Under the pieces are notes generated by a model. That model searched no databases. It was not told the DNA's origin and worked only from the letters and a program-made list of their open reading frames with translations. A DNA stretch of 64,000 bases, taken from contig JAUJPP010000003.1 of NCBI GenBank assembly GCA_030562195.1, forward strand, positions 11,749,398 to 11,813,397, written 5' to 3'. The position numbers and the translations under genes are program-made. The stretch comes from Nipponacmea schrenckii (lineage: Eukaryota; Mollusca; Gastropoda; Lottiidae). This document shows positions 24,880 to 36,964 of the stretch, one piece after another (position 1 is the first letter of the stretch; every line of letters begins with the position of its first letter).

Positions 24880-27060
24880 TTATGCTTGTCTGGAAGTATT
24901 AAGAGTTATACTGTTAAATTTTTCCCTCACTGGACATAAATATTTATCTTTAAGTAAACTAAATACACGTCGATTACACAGCAACACAAGACTAATAAGA
25001 AATCCAAGGGAAGCATTGAAGATTGTGAAAATCATCCATGTAACTGGGGATCCTAAAAAAGCAGCAAAGAGACCAAGCAACCAGGTCACCCCCACTAGAA
25101 TTACAATCCGTACAGATATAGCAAAATCATTTACAGGGGCAATTTTACTCTCTGCTGATGATTTGTCTTTCATTCTCTGAACTCGCAATCCACGAACGGT
25201 CAACAAAGCAAAAACTGTATTAACGAATGACAATACACAGCATGGAATTACAAACCATGTTAAGACGCTGTACGATTTATTCATCCAACAAGAATACTTG
25301 CCATAAGCTGGACTGAATGAGTTTTGTGGATAAAAACATTCAATTAAAAGCGCAGAGCATACTAAAGCAGTGGGTACACCCATAGCATACAAACTAGAAA
25401 CGATCAACGTTCTGATCCGCCTCTCAGAGACTTGATTATGCCAAACTCTGAAAGTATGCCAAATCTGGAAAGCAATTACATTCATCCAAAACAGAGAAGA
25501 CAAAAAACTCCAATGGGTGAATACTGCTGCAATATAGCATGGGATGGTTCCTATTTGGAAAACACCAGCTAAAAGGAAACTTGTGTAAGCAACAAACAAT
25601 GTACAGCATAAACAAAATTGGACTTTACCAGGCAATGTTTGAAAATAAGGCACTGCAAATTGAAGGAAAATTCTACAAAGAAGACCAATATCTGACAGAG
25701 CACAAAAAATGGTAGAAATATACCCTTCAATAGATGATGACGGTTGTCGAACAACATTAATCACTGAAATATTAAAATTAGTTTGGCTGCAGTGGAATTC
25801 TGTTCGCCGGAAATTGGTGGTCCGAATTATACAAGCAAAGATTTCAACTTTCATCGGTAATTTGATTTCATCATCTTTGGACCTCACACCGCCGAGGATA
25901 ACACCTACAATATCTAACATAGATAGAGACTCGTCTTCTCTGTCACCTATTTTACAATTCAAAACTGAGTTAAATGTTGCTATAAAAGCATTTCTACTGT
26001 TTTTGGTACTTTGAACATTACATGATATTGTCGTATTGACATCATTTTCATAAGCATTTAGAACCCCATTATTTAATACGTGACTGTTATCAATCAATAG
26101 TTGCTCCTCGTCACGAATATCTAATTCACCTGTTTCTCGTTTCTTCAACACGATTTGCAAAGATAACCGAAATGTTTCATTAGAGCAATACTTAATCTTG
26201 GAACCCCTCTCCGGAGCACAAGCATCTTTCATGCATTGGTTTAATTGGGATCTATATTTAACACAATATACATCAAAATTGTCAAACATTGGTGGGCTAC
26301 AGTCTGTCTCATTGTGTCCATTCAGAAGATAACAATAACGGTTCTTATATATATTACCAGTCAGTTCATCTCTTACATATGATGTAAATGAATTACATTT
26401 GTCTTCCAAATCTTGCATTTCGTTGACAGACAATCCAATTTCTAGAGCTTTTGATTTGTTATATGTGGATATACTTTCCGGTAGACACAAAGCAGGGTTT
26501 TGATCTATTGGATTCTTCATTTGGGAGATACATTGGTTAAAATAATGATGAGAATCTGTGATATTGGTACACATTTCATCAACTGACCAAGATGTGGTAT
26601 TATTATCACCATTACACAGAGCACAATAACGGTTTTTATAATGAACTTTGGTTTGTAAGTTTGTAACAGGTGTTACATCATCAATAATAGTGTTATAAGG
26701 TGTCATACATCGATTATAATACCCTTGATTATCATTAACACATCCTTCCTCTAGCCATACCTCTAACAAATTTGAACAGAATCCTTGCCTTGGGTGATCT
26801 GGAACATTCTCTTCTTCAGAATCAACACACACGTCTTCATAATCTTCACAACAATTCTGGTAATTTCTACAACTTGGATGGCAAGAACATGGTGCAGTAT
26901 CACTAGATCCACATTTACTCTGACAGGACCAGGCCTCTCCCGAGCAGATATTAGTGACGTTATAACATTGTACAGTTGGACTTAAGATGACAAGCAATGA
27001 TATCTTGAAGAATACACCACCCCAACACATTGCTGAAAATACATAAAGAGATTTCATCAT
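24880..27060 (-). CDS. 7TM receptor (secretin/Methuselah-like) with somatomedin-B domain, intronless, 726 aa
   Basis: One open frame. Residues 1-32 form a hydrophobic signal peptide. Residues 39-78 fit the somatomedin-B cysteine pattern: Cys at 46, 50, 58, 60, 64, 70, 71 and 78, with CC at 70-71 followed by EDYEDVC, plus one extra Cys at 39. A long ectodomain rich in Cys and N-glycosylation sites follows, with two related 'YKNRYC' segments. From about residue 445 to 700 there are seven hydrophobic segments with family 2 features (for example the FWMNVIAFQIWHTF segment and GVTWLLGLFAAF in TM6). I do not see a GPS autoproteolysis motif, so it is closer to Methuselah-like receptors than to classical adhesion GPCRs. 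Ligand unknown. A donor-like site near 27290 could mark a 5' UTR intron. The whole coding region is in one exon, unlike most neighbours. Confidence 0.88.
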   Translation of the reverse strand: MMKSLYVFSAMCWGGVFFKISLLVILSPTVQCYNVTNICSGEAWSCQSKCGSSDTAPCSCHPSCRNYQNCCEDYEDVCVDSEEENVPDHPRQGFCSNLLEVWLEEGCVNDNQGYYNRCMTPYNTIIDDVTPVTNLQTKVHYKNRYCALCNGDNNTTSWSVDEMCTNITDSHHYFNQCISQMKNPIDQNPALCLPESISTYNKSKALEIGLSVNEMQDLEDKCNSFTSYVRDELTGNIYKNRYCYLLNGHNETDCSPPMFDNFDVYCVKYRSQLNQCMKDACAPERGSKIKYCSNETFRLSLQIVLKKRETGELDIRDEEQLLIDNSHVLNNGVLNAYENDVNTTISCNVQSTKNSRNAFIATFNSVLNCKIGDREDESLSMLDIVGVILGGVRSKDDEIKLPMKVEIFACIIRTTNFRRTEFHCSQTNFNISVINVVRQPSSSIEGYISTIFCALSDIGLLCRIFLQFAVPYFQTLPGKVQFCLCCTLFVAYTSFLLAGVFQIGTIPCYIAAVFTHWSFLSSLFWMNVIAFQIWHTFRVWHNQVSERRIRTLIVSSLYAMGVPTALVCSALLIECFYPQNSFSPAYGKYSCWMNKSYSVLTWFVIPCCVLSFVNTVFALLTVRGLRVQRMKDKSSAESKIAPVNDFAISVRIVILVGVTWLLGLFAAFLGSPVTWMIFTIFNASLGFLISLVLLCNRRVFSLLKDKYLCPVREKFNSITLNTSRQA

Positions 27061-29066
27061 GAAAAGTTGATAAAATATTGATCATTCATGCAAAACTACG
27101 TATGGTGCTTACTTGAAAAGAACACATGTAAAAACAAGAAGTAATTTCATTTTTATTGTGTAAAAAGAAAATTTAAAATGATAACGTTAAAGCACAAGTT
27201 TTTGTATATGGCTAATAACATTTTATATAATTAAATCAGCCGATATTTATGAATTATATATTATTTGTATTAAAACCCTTACCTTTGTCCTCAGCAATTT
27301 AAAGTACTTGTAGAAAGTAAGGTTGTTAGAAATTATTCAGATTAGTAGAAATAACTGCCCAAACTGTATTTGATTTTAGCGTGTGTGACGACAGTCCAAT
27401 AGATTTTGCGTTTTATAATGAAAACGTTACCGTGGTTACAAAATCTTTAGGTGGCAAACAACATAATAATCCTAGATCAGGTAACTTCTTGCTAATGAAA
27501 AACCACTCGGGTTCCATCAGGTTTTGATACATAATTAGATATCTGGACGTCACGAAACTCATCAAGATTTTAATTTGTGTTTATTAACAGGTTACTTAGG
27601 GCTTTGACTTTTGTTGATTTTGTTCACAGAAAGCTATTTACCAAGAACAATGCTCGTTCTAATTGTAAAATTATCCATCTTTCCGAACGTGTAAACGTTT
27701 AGCGGATAGGGGGTGAATCAGATTACCACAAACAGCTTGTTTTCTTGTTTGTGTTTGAAATTAGATAGGAATCTAATTAGAGATGTTGAAAATATTTAAT
27801 AGAATTTGACTTTAATGAGAAACTGGCAAATTCGCAATATCTTAGTGTATCCATTCATGTTGGTCATATCGACAACTTAATTGATGACATGTAGGCTACG
27901 ATCAACGGAATCGTCACAGAATATCGTCACCACAAGTGTCAAATTATTGCCAGCAATAACAAAATAAGCAATTAGTAGTAGGGCAACTTTATCTAGATCT
28001 GGTCAGATTCACAAAACGATAAGCATACTTCCTTGTCATACAGGTATTCTTTCCGCAAATAATGACTGTTCGCTACGATACTTTCTCAATTTTCATGTTC
28101 ATTTTCTCAAATTTTACGCTGAAATATTGTATCTTTCTTTTGCGGCCATGTGCTTGATCGCCAGAGCATAGATCTACATGTATTATCCATTGTATTAACC
28201 CATTGTCTGAATGTTAGACATGGCCATGTCCTTGTGTATTGGCTCTAAAAGATAGCCTTGCGAAGCAAGATGACATACGTCAACCAGCTGCTTTGGTTGC
28301 AAGTACAAATCATTGCTTGTTGTTCATTCATATTTGGTCCATGTCTTTTCTCTAGAGAATTGTTAGTCAGACATAACACTTCTGTGAAAAATTATTAGAT
28401 CATCACGAAAATCGATTGGGATCATCTTCATAATGACACTGACCCACAAAATGAAAATCAAAAGAATCCATAAAGAATTGTAGCCTGTGAAGTGAGCACA
28501 AGTCGCACCCTAAAGCTAACAGAGTGAAAAAAGCTTAGTTAGGCACAATATTTCGGTGATAAATTATCGGATTATCACTAAAATCGATAGGGATAATAAT
28601 AATAATATTTTATAAATGAGCGTTAAGATAATTATCTTTTAGCTCTAGATACAATAAATATACAAGACACATGGATCATCTTCATTGTGACACTGAACTA
28701 AAAAAAAGCATAAGAACCCGTAAAAATGTAGCCTGTAGAGTGACCACAAACAAATGTGAATAGACCGACGGACCGAGAGAACGCCGGGGTTAATAAATTT
28801 GTGGGCGTAAAAAATTGGTTGATAAAAAGTGTGATCTATTTCAATAGACAATAATTCAAACTGTTCAACAATCTGATAGCCTATGTTGTTCTTTTGGAAA
28901 TGTTGATAGTATGTTTTATTAATCAAACCACGTCATGTATACCTCAACCCCAGGTACAATGTTCTCCGTACGGTGTATAACATATACATCGACTACAAAA
29001 TGTACACATTATCTGGATACATTATAAGTATCATAAATAGGTATTTAATATAAAACAACCAATGTA
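27061..29066. other. Intergenic space, receptor 5' side to TTLL12 3' side
   Basis: No gene seen. Positions about 28320-28812 are a decayed TATACGCCCAC-family element: 'aaaatcgatagggat' units, then 'agaccgacggaccg' and 'gtgggcgtaaaa' at its right end. A possible minus-strand AATAAA for TTLL12 lies at 28915-28920, about 150 bases past its stop. The receptor promoter should lie just above 27060, but no clear TATA is seen. Confidence 0.5.
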
Positions 29067-32000
29067 TTAAATTGAAATAACATGTTTATTTTCGGTTTCA
29101 TTTAAAAATAAAACACTAAAAACATCATTAATAAAGAAAGGATGATATAAACAGGCTCTATCACAATCTGGTGCAAAATTTACTTCACATATCTGAGGTT
29201 GTATATACTTTTCACCTGGAATATTATAAGCAAACATGTGTGTACTTAAAATTTTAAATAATGGTCCATTTATATAGGTATGCTAAGGTAAGCAACTAAT
29301 GTAGTTTACTAAGGGTATATTTGACAGATTTTTGAATGTGAAAGACTAAATTACATTTCCTTTGCCTAAAAGTCTCAAAATGTTTATGTTGGAATTCTAA
29401 CAATAAATTAGACCAAGCACTAAACAATCTATACCACTTTTGACATTTGACAAACTACAAGTTGAACTGATTGAAAGACAAGTGAAATTAACACTGGTAT
29501 TCAATCAAAACTGCAGGTGAAAATAAAAATGGACAATGACATATTATAATCTGATTAACGCAGAGTTAATTATTACCCACCTTGTTCATTAACTTCCCAA
29601 CTTAACATCATATCTAAAGCATACATAGCCCTAGATTGGGGTGAAGGTTGAATACCACATGGGGCAGGGGTATTAGTACCAGCCTCAAATAATTCTTTCA
29701 TCATCTTAAATACATCTTTCTGAAATATAAGCAAGTCAGTTCTCTATCTAAAATTTTTTTAGCTACGTTCCTAGAAATGAGATATGTGCACAATTATTAT
29801 ACAGTACACTTAGTTCAATTGGAGAAAATTCAAATAAGAGGTATAAATGGATGAAATTAAGCTTTATGAACTGAGAAGGCAATATATTCCAAAGATAACT
29901 TGCCAGGCAAATGAATTTGAATAAAAACTTGACAGTACAGTAATAATCAGCGGAATGAAATATTCAACCTTCAGTCACTTCTTTTCTATACAATAAATGT
30001 ACAATATTACTAAGTTTCATTAAAATCTGTCAAGAATTGTACCTAATAACAAGGCAATAACTCACTAAATATTTTTCAGTACTTTTGATTTTCAGTTGGC
30101 TAATTTCGGCAATTATTGTCCATAGGCCTATATATATAACCTTTTATAGTGCTTATAAGCCAAAAATCAACACGTTTTAAAGAACAAGAGCAATTAGTCA
30201 TATTAAAAATATTTCGATATTTTTTATTATAATAGGTTTCATCCTTGCATGATATCAAACTTTCAGCAAGTTTCGTTGAAATCCCTAAAGAATTGTGCCT
30301 TCTAAAGTGTTTACAAGCTAAATATTGAATTTGATTTCAAAAACAAGGGAAATAATTGACGTTCAATATTTCTCGATATATTTGACTTTCGATAGTAAAA
30401 TATGTAAAGAATTGTGCCTTGTACAGTGTTTACGAGCAAAAAATTGAACAAGTTTTAAAGAACAAGGGTAATAATTCATATTAATATATATTGATATTTT
30501 TAAAATAGGGTTCATTCTTGGTCGACAATAAACAATTTCAGCAAGTTTTTGCCAAAATCCCTTAAGAATTGTGCTTTGTAAAGTGTATATGAGTCAAAAA
30601 CTGAAAGCATTTTAATTTAATTCATATTAAATATATTATGATATTTTTATATTCAATAGGGTTCTTTCTGGCGTGATTACAAATACTCATGCCAAGTTAA
30701 AATTGAACATGTTTACAGGAACAAGGGATATAACAAAATATTTTTTGATTTCGCTGGTTTTCAATAGGGTTTATCCTTGATTTATAATTGCATCTTGTAG
30801 AGTGTTTATGAGCATTATAAAGAAATGGGGCAATACCTCATACTAAATATTTTATTTGTCTGATTTTCAATAGGGTTCATCTCGTGTGGCTACGAACATT
30901 CACACAAAGTTATGTTAAAATGCGTCAAGAACAAGTAATTGTGGACTGACAGAAAGATGGACGGACTGACTGACAAGAGCAAAATATTCTCCCCATTTCA
31001 TGTTGGTGTATAAAAATAATTTTATTTCAATGCTGTTGATTTAATTATCAAGATTTTGTGCAACAAATTTAACGATAAATAATATACCTCTATATCTTCC
31101 CATGGATACATTGGATATTGTTCATTAAACATAGGTATAAATTCATCATAGTGGACCTGAAATATTGAAAACATTTTTCTAGTATAGGATAGAGAGGGAA
31201 GGAGAACTCAACAAATTTAATAAAATAATTTTTTTTAATTTTTAATTTTTGAGAATTAGTCTATTGTCTACTGTTTACTTTTAGCTCACCTTATGAGCAA
31301 TAAATTCACAATCAATCATTTTCAATTCATTACCTGTTTTAAATCTGCATTGTCATCATAATTCATTACAGTGTAATGTTTTTCATAATCATCAAAATTA
31401 TCTAAAGAGTAGGGCCTGAAATATTCAAATGAGACTAATAGAGTACAAGAAATGGTCAATAGAGAGAAAATACACAAATTAACCTCTCTATGGCATGCCA
31501 TTGCTAATAGGGGAATATAGATTTCTTGAAAATCAGTCACCAAGCTAAATAAGGAATGGATTGACAAATACTCTGTTAGTAATATACATCAATATTGATC
31601 CAAACTGTTCTTCAGACTGAAACATGTCAGTTGTCTAAAGATCATACAGCCTGAAACTACCCGAATTTGTTTTAATATTTCTACACATAAACATTGGCTT
31701 AAAAAAGGTTCATTACTTTACTGTCCAATCATTTTCCATACCACATCTTGACAATCCAACATCTAATAGGTTTAATGTTTAATGGTAGAAAAATACCTGT
31801 TAGCAAATCGAAGCCAAAATACTTGATAAGCATAAAGTTTGAGAGGTTGTACACCAGCTAATAAAACAATATAACGGAAATCAAATTTCACTTGACCAAC
31901 ATCCTCTCTAAAGAATAAAACTGGATCATGAATATATTTACAGGCCACCTAAAATATATAATATCCTTGTTTTAATGATTTATGTATGGTATCTTAATCA

Positions 32001-35000
32001 TGTAAGTTCACTGGACACTGGGACATCTGTCCTACTTATTAATCATTTTCTTTTAATTGTTTCTTATGCTTTACAAAATGTATTATTCTGGATATATATT
32101 TAAAGACAAATTGAAAATGCATAAATTTCCATACCTAACAGGGGGATTCCACGCAAGTTTCTCTTAAGTCTTTACTCTTTGGCAAAAATTTAATAGTATG
32201 CTGCAGCCCCATCTCTACACAGTTCTATCAAAATGTTAGCAAGGCTTAAATTTTAAATCTATACCTACCTTAGGACTTGAATCAGCTAATCTTACTATAT
32301 AATTAATATCTTTTGTTATATGCATATCTAAAGATCTTGCCAAGTTCCATGGTTTACAAATCCAATGATTATCTAGTCCCCTTCAATAAATACAGAAAGA
32401 TTTTGTCACATAATAATACAATTGTTGTTTTTTTAACCATGTACATAAAAAGCTTATATTTAAGCTGCCTGGTTTAGGAATAAAAAATCCTTTTTCCAAA
32501 TGTTTGTCAACTATTTTTTTATGTTGCAAATCAGGAACGAACTTGATTATCTAGGGAAATCTAAGTAAATGTAGATTGCCTGAGGTTAAAATCTATTCTA
32601 TGATAGGTCACAATTGATAACATCTTGTCATTTAGCTTATAGCTACCTTTCTTCTCTTTGCTGATAATAAGATACAAATTTGGGTAATTCTGTTTTTAAA
32701 TTGTATGTTACTGGTAACCATTTAGGTGAAGCTGGGAATACCTCATCATGTTTAGCTGCTCTTCTACTTACAATAGCCATTAAATCTTTTACTGTTAATA
32801 CATGTTCCATTGGAAACTGATTAATATACACTCCTGGTAACTCTTCACTTAGACCTCTATAATAGATAATTACTGGGTTATATCAGGAAAATAAAATGAT
32901 ATGGATTATCTCGTCCTGCTTTTCCACTGCCAATTTGGAAGAATAATGACAAAGCATGTCTAGCCTTAGAACGCCTGAGAACATGCAAGTTTTGTTGGAA
33001 TGTATTATTGTACTGAATGTCATTCTAAATATTTACATAGAATGGCTTAAAAGAATGAACATAGATTTTACAAATTTTAAACTTGGTCAATAAGAGCACA
33101 TTCATCAGTAAAAATAACATAACAGAATCCTTACATAATCCTACAATCCAAAACTTAGTTAATATCCATAAGAATGCAATTGATAATCATAAAAACCCTT
33201 AATAGATTGATTAAGCGTTTTTCAATAATTACTAAGCTTTGAGAGTTTTCCATATTTCACAGGGATTTTTTTACGTTATGACTCACTGATGAATATGTAC
33301 TGGTTGACCATTGTTAAGAACTTAAATAGTACGCCTATTCTAAGACATAGTGTCACTTTAAAGTATTATATGTTACAGCATATTACAGACTTAAAATCTT
33401 TAAAATGTTGATTTAACCATAATATATCAGCTTGAACAGTATCATCAATTAACTCAAAGCGTGGATCTGTCAAATGCTTGGCTAAATTTTTATACTCCAT
33501 ATAAACTTTAATAGCTCTATCTTTTGGTAATCCAGAATAGGTAGCTGTTGGATTTGGAAGACTTTCATGTTCACAATGACTCTATGAAAAAAAAAAATTT
33601 GAAAAAAAAAAGAAAATATCTCATAGAAAATTAAAGAGTTGTAAATTTCAGTGTAATTTTCCTTTTCATATTTACAAATATAAACATAGAATTTAGTGTC
33701 TACATTGTAGACATGGGCAAAATTTCCTTACATAAGATCTACATTATGGATTACGATAATATTTTTGATTTTAAAAGGAATACTTTATCAGAGCCAAATT
33801 TTAACTCACAATAAAGAAGGAGTCACCAGGTTCCTCTTGTTTACAATTTATATCAGTCATATTCTCATATCTCCATGGTAATAGTTTAGCCTTCTTATCA
33901 AATGGGTCACTGGTATTTTCAACATAATTTCTTGTAACCTCATCTTTATAATGAAAAAACGATTAAAACCATTTTTAAGTAAGTCAAGTATTTCAGACCT
34001 TTGTTTTGAAAAGTATCGATTAAGAATCTCAATGGAAAATATTCAATGATATACAAAGAAAAAATAAATACTGTTAATATTATAAAATATTTTCCAGGAA
34101 GAAACCAAACACCCTCACCTCCTTTTTCTGTATCAACTATTGGCCATAGTAATGTATATGAAATATTTTGATAAGTAAAGAAAAATGGTTCCATTTTAAA
34201 TGTTGGGTTATCCGAGTGTTGTATTTTAGAACCAAATTCATCCATAATATACCAGTATGGTAAAGATTCTTCTGAACCCTTGAATACAAATAATAATATA
34301 TCATTTACAGATCTATGATTACAAAACTCATTATTGTAATTGTTAACATATATGGCACAATAAAAGTCCTCAAACTCATTGACAATTGAACTGAAGAAAT
34401 GATGGCATCAACATTGCTTAGTGACATTAAAATGCAGATAACACTTGTAACTTATTTTGATAGATTTAGTTTCTGAATGGAAGCAAATCAATGTGGTAAG
34501 TCTAAATTATATCATAAAAAATTCTCACCCTTTCAGCATTGCCAAATCTAAAGGTTTGATTAAATTTCCACATTTGAGTTAAAACATTTTTGATCATATC
34601 TTCTTTTGATTGGTTTTCTTTTGGTATCTCCATTAGATCTACCATTCTGTCTAATAGACCTGGTATATTAGTCAGATGACTCCGAGCTTCTTTAACTTTG
34701 TAAGTCCACGCATGATCCACCAGATAAATTCTACAAAAAAATATTATCAATAATACAGAGACTGACAAAATAGAAATAGGATTCTTCCATTTGCAAATGA
34801 AGATTCTAGCCTACACTGACTTCTCTTCTAAAAGTAAAACAAAAATATTATGGAATTGTATACTTAAAGGAATGTTATTATGTGTAAAGAATGTTATGAT
34901 ATAATTTTGATACACTAATAATGGTACCTCTTTATGACAAACACAAATAATATTAAAAAATATCACATAAAACATCTAGTCAACAACACTTTTTAGAGAC

Positions 35001-36964
35001 AACTCATTCAATCCATGAAGTGATATTATTTTGTCATATTTTCAATAAGGAACGTACTGATTCTGATCACTGGTCTTACAACCATCTTCATTTATTACCA
35101 CAACTTTCCATTTAATTTCTTTAACTTCATTATCCTCATTTTCTACTTCAACACATAATATTTGGAAACTACTTCCCGCATCATACACCTTAATTATAAA
35201 CAAGTGGTTGCCTAGCAAGATACGCCCACTTTAAAATATATTTTCTGTTTTAACACAGGCAAAAACTCTAAGATTATTTAGGTCTGATCCAAGTTATCGT
35301 CAATATAAATGTTCACACCAAATTTCATTAAAATCAGTAAAAGTTATTTACGCAAATTTTGACTAAATCAAGTGCCAATAACTAAAAACGTTCACAAAAT
35401 GTCAGATCAAACTTGCCAAGATTACACCAACTTAAATGATCACACCAAATTTCATTCCAATTAGATGGAAATGTGTCTCTATGGTTCACAAGCTATTTCA
35501 AGCATTTTGACTTAGTCAAGGCCAATAACTAAAAAACGATTTCCCCAAAAATCGCCATTTCAAACTTGTCCAAGATTCACCAATATAAATGATAACAGCA
35601 ATTTCATTCAAATCTGGAAGTGATTTATCGAAAATTTTGAGGCGTTTTGATGTCAAGTGTAACTCAAAAACCATTCATCGAAAAATCGCCAATTTCAAAT
35701 TGTCCAAATCTGATCAACTTACAATGTCACAGTCAAGTTCATTCAAATCATGAAAACGCCTAATTATCGCATCAATTATGATCAACAAGTTTCAAACCTG
35801 AAAATAGTCCCACTTTAAAAGTTCATATTTTACTGTTTCTAACAGTCAAGTGCAGTAACTCAAAAAACGTTCATTGAAATATCGCCAATTTCAAACTTGT
35901 CCGAGATCGCATCAATATTAATGATCACAGAAAGTTTCATTTAAATCCGATGAAAACTGTAGTCTCTATTGTGTTCACAAGCCAGTTTTGACGCATTTTG
36001 GCTAAGTCAAGTGCAATAACTCAAAAACCGTTCATCGAAAAATCGCCCATTTCAAACTTGTCCAAGATATCATCAATATTAATGATCACAGCAAGTTTCA
36101 TTTAAATCCGATGAAAACTGTAGTCTCTATCGCGTTCACAAGCCAATTTTGACGCATTTTGGCTAAGTCAAGTGCAATAACTCAAAAACCGTTCATCAAA
36201 AAAAAAGCCAATTTCGAACTTGTCCCAGATCTTATCAATATAAATGATCACAGCAAGTTTCATTCAAATTCGACAAAAACTGTAGCCTCTATTGCGTTCA
36301 CAAGCAATTGTGGACGGACGGACGGACAGGGGTGACGACAATTTACGACCACATTATAATGTGGGCGTATAAAAAAAAAACGTACAGCTTCAACATGAAA
36401 AAAAAAGGAAAAAAATACAGAAATAAGAGTGTTTGCATATCGTGAAATGAAAAATACAAATGACATGAATGAAGTTTCATTTCCTACTGCTGAGGGATCT
36501 AATGTGCACAGTTTGAAGCACAAGGGGCCTCCGTTAATGTCCTATCTGAACGATTAGTCTTTCCATGTCAGTCCCTCAGAATTAAATGCATCATTGACAA
36601 TGGGAAATGCAACTTTATCATGCTTGAAACCTGGATCTTCATGTTAGCCAGCAAGGAGGCTTACAAAACCTCAATACATGATCAAGTGCACCACATTATT
36701 AAAAACAGATAATCACACTCTAAAGGACAGGACCAGGCAAGTCTTTCAGTGAAATCATATAAAATTTCATTGGGAATCAGTTAGTACTGTAGTATAGTGA
36801 CGGGTTTCCCCACTCTCCCCTACCTGACCAGTAAGTTTAGTAAACAAAGTTTTCCAATATATTTCAGGAACACCCGTAGTTCTTAGCTGAGGTTCGTGTA
36901 AAGTTTTGAAATCTTCAAAAGTCACTACCACCTCGGCCACTTGACTATCACTAGGAACTGGCAT
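29067..36964 (-). CDS. TTLL12: Tubulin tyrosine ligase-like protein 12, 13 exons, 623 aa
   Basis: Coding exons in transcript order: 36964-36824, 35188-35058, 34730-34529, 34278-34119, 33943-33810, 33581-33391, 32856-32647, 32380-32269, 31948-31797, 31415-31334, 31156-31088, 29719-29581, 29215-29067. All phases close; 623 aa compares with about 640 for vertebrate TTLL12. Diagnostic segments are the N-terminal [66 protein letters not shown] (the ATP-grasp/TTL core), [21 protein letters not shown], and [12 protein letters not shown] near the C-terminus. The protein has a SET-like N-terminal half and a TTL-like C-terminal half. The family is linked to tubulin modification and histone-tubulin crosstalk, but classical ligase activity of TTLL12 is disputed. 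The exon 6 donor (AA/GTCTGT at 33391-33390) is weak but required for frame. Introns carry repeats at 29896-31014, 33040-33365 and 35208-36372. Confidence 0.95.
29896..31014. mobile_element. Diverged TATACGCCCAC-family element, intron 11 of TTLL12
   Basis: Begins at 'aacttgccaggcaa' and ends with 'ggactgac..acaagagc...catgttggtgtataaaa', matching the two ends of the family in a decayed form. The interior repeats a second type of unit: 'caagtttcgttgaaatccct', 'aagaattgtgcctt', 'agtgtttacgagc', about 130-180 bases apart, five to six times. The same unit type is at 1920-2300. Confidence 0.6.
33040..33365. mobile_element. Palindromic MITE-like element in intron 6 of TTLL12
   Basis: Left arm has 'agaatgaacatagattt', 'aaattttaaacttggtcaat' and 'attcatcagt'. 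The right arm has the inverted counterparts 'actgatgaatat', 'ggttgaccattgttaagaac', and ends 'attctaagacatagtgtcac' then 'tttaa'. The centre carries 'aatagattgattaagcg'. Same family as 5275-5620. Confidence 0.7.
35208..36372. mobile_element. Longest TATACGCCCAC-family element, intron 1 of TTLL12
   Basis: Starts 'gcctagcaagatacgcccac' and ends 'acggacggacggacagg...gacaatttacgaccac...gtgggcgtataaa'. Inside are six or more units of about 165 bp: 'gtgcaataactcaaaaaccg' recurs at about 36010 and 36174, with a related unit at 35845. Units carry 'ttcatcgaaaaatcgcc', 'aaacttgtcc', 'aagtttcatt', 'aaatccgatgaaaactgtag'. Left-hand units are the more diverged. No protein-coding potential. Confidence 0.8.
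36534..36650 (-). mobile_element. Internally deleted SINE copy
   Basis: On the minus strand this matches parts of the SINE at 59096: tRNA-like head ('gctaacatgaagatccaggt'), 'cattgtcaatgatgcat', 'tgagggactgacatggaaa' and 'aggacattaa'. Several tens of bases are missing. Located in intron 1 of TTLL12. Confidence 0.6.

Noticed and set aside
28645..28926. 93-codon minus-strand frame
   Set aside because: Lies within a decayed TATACGCCCAC-family repeat.
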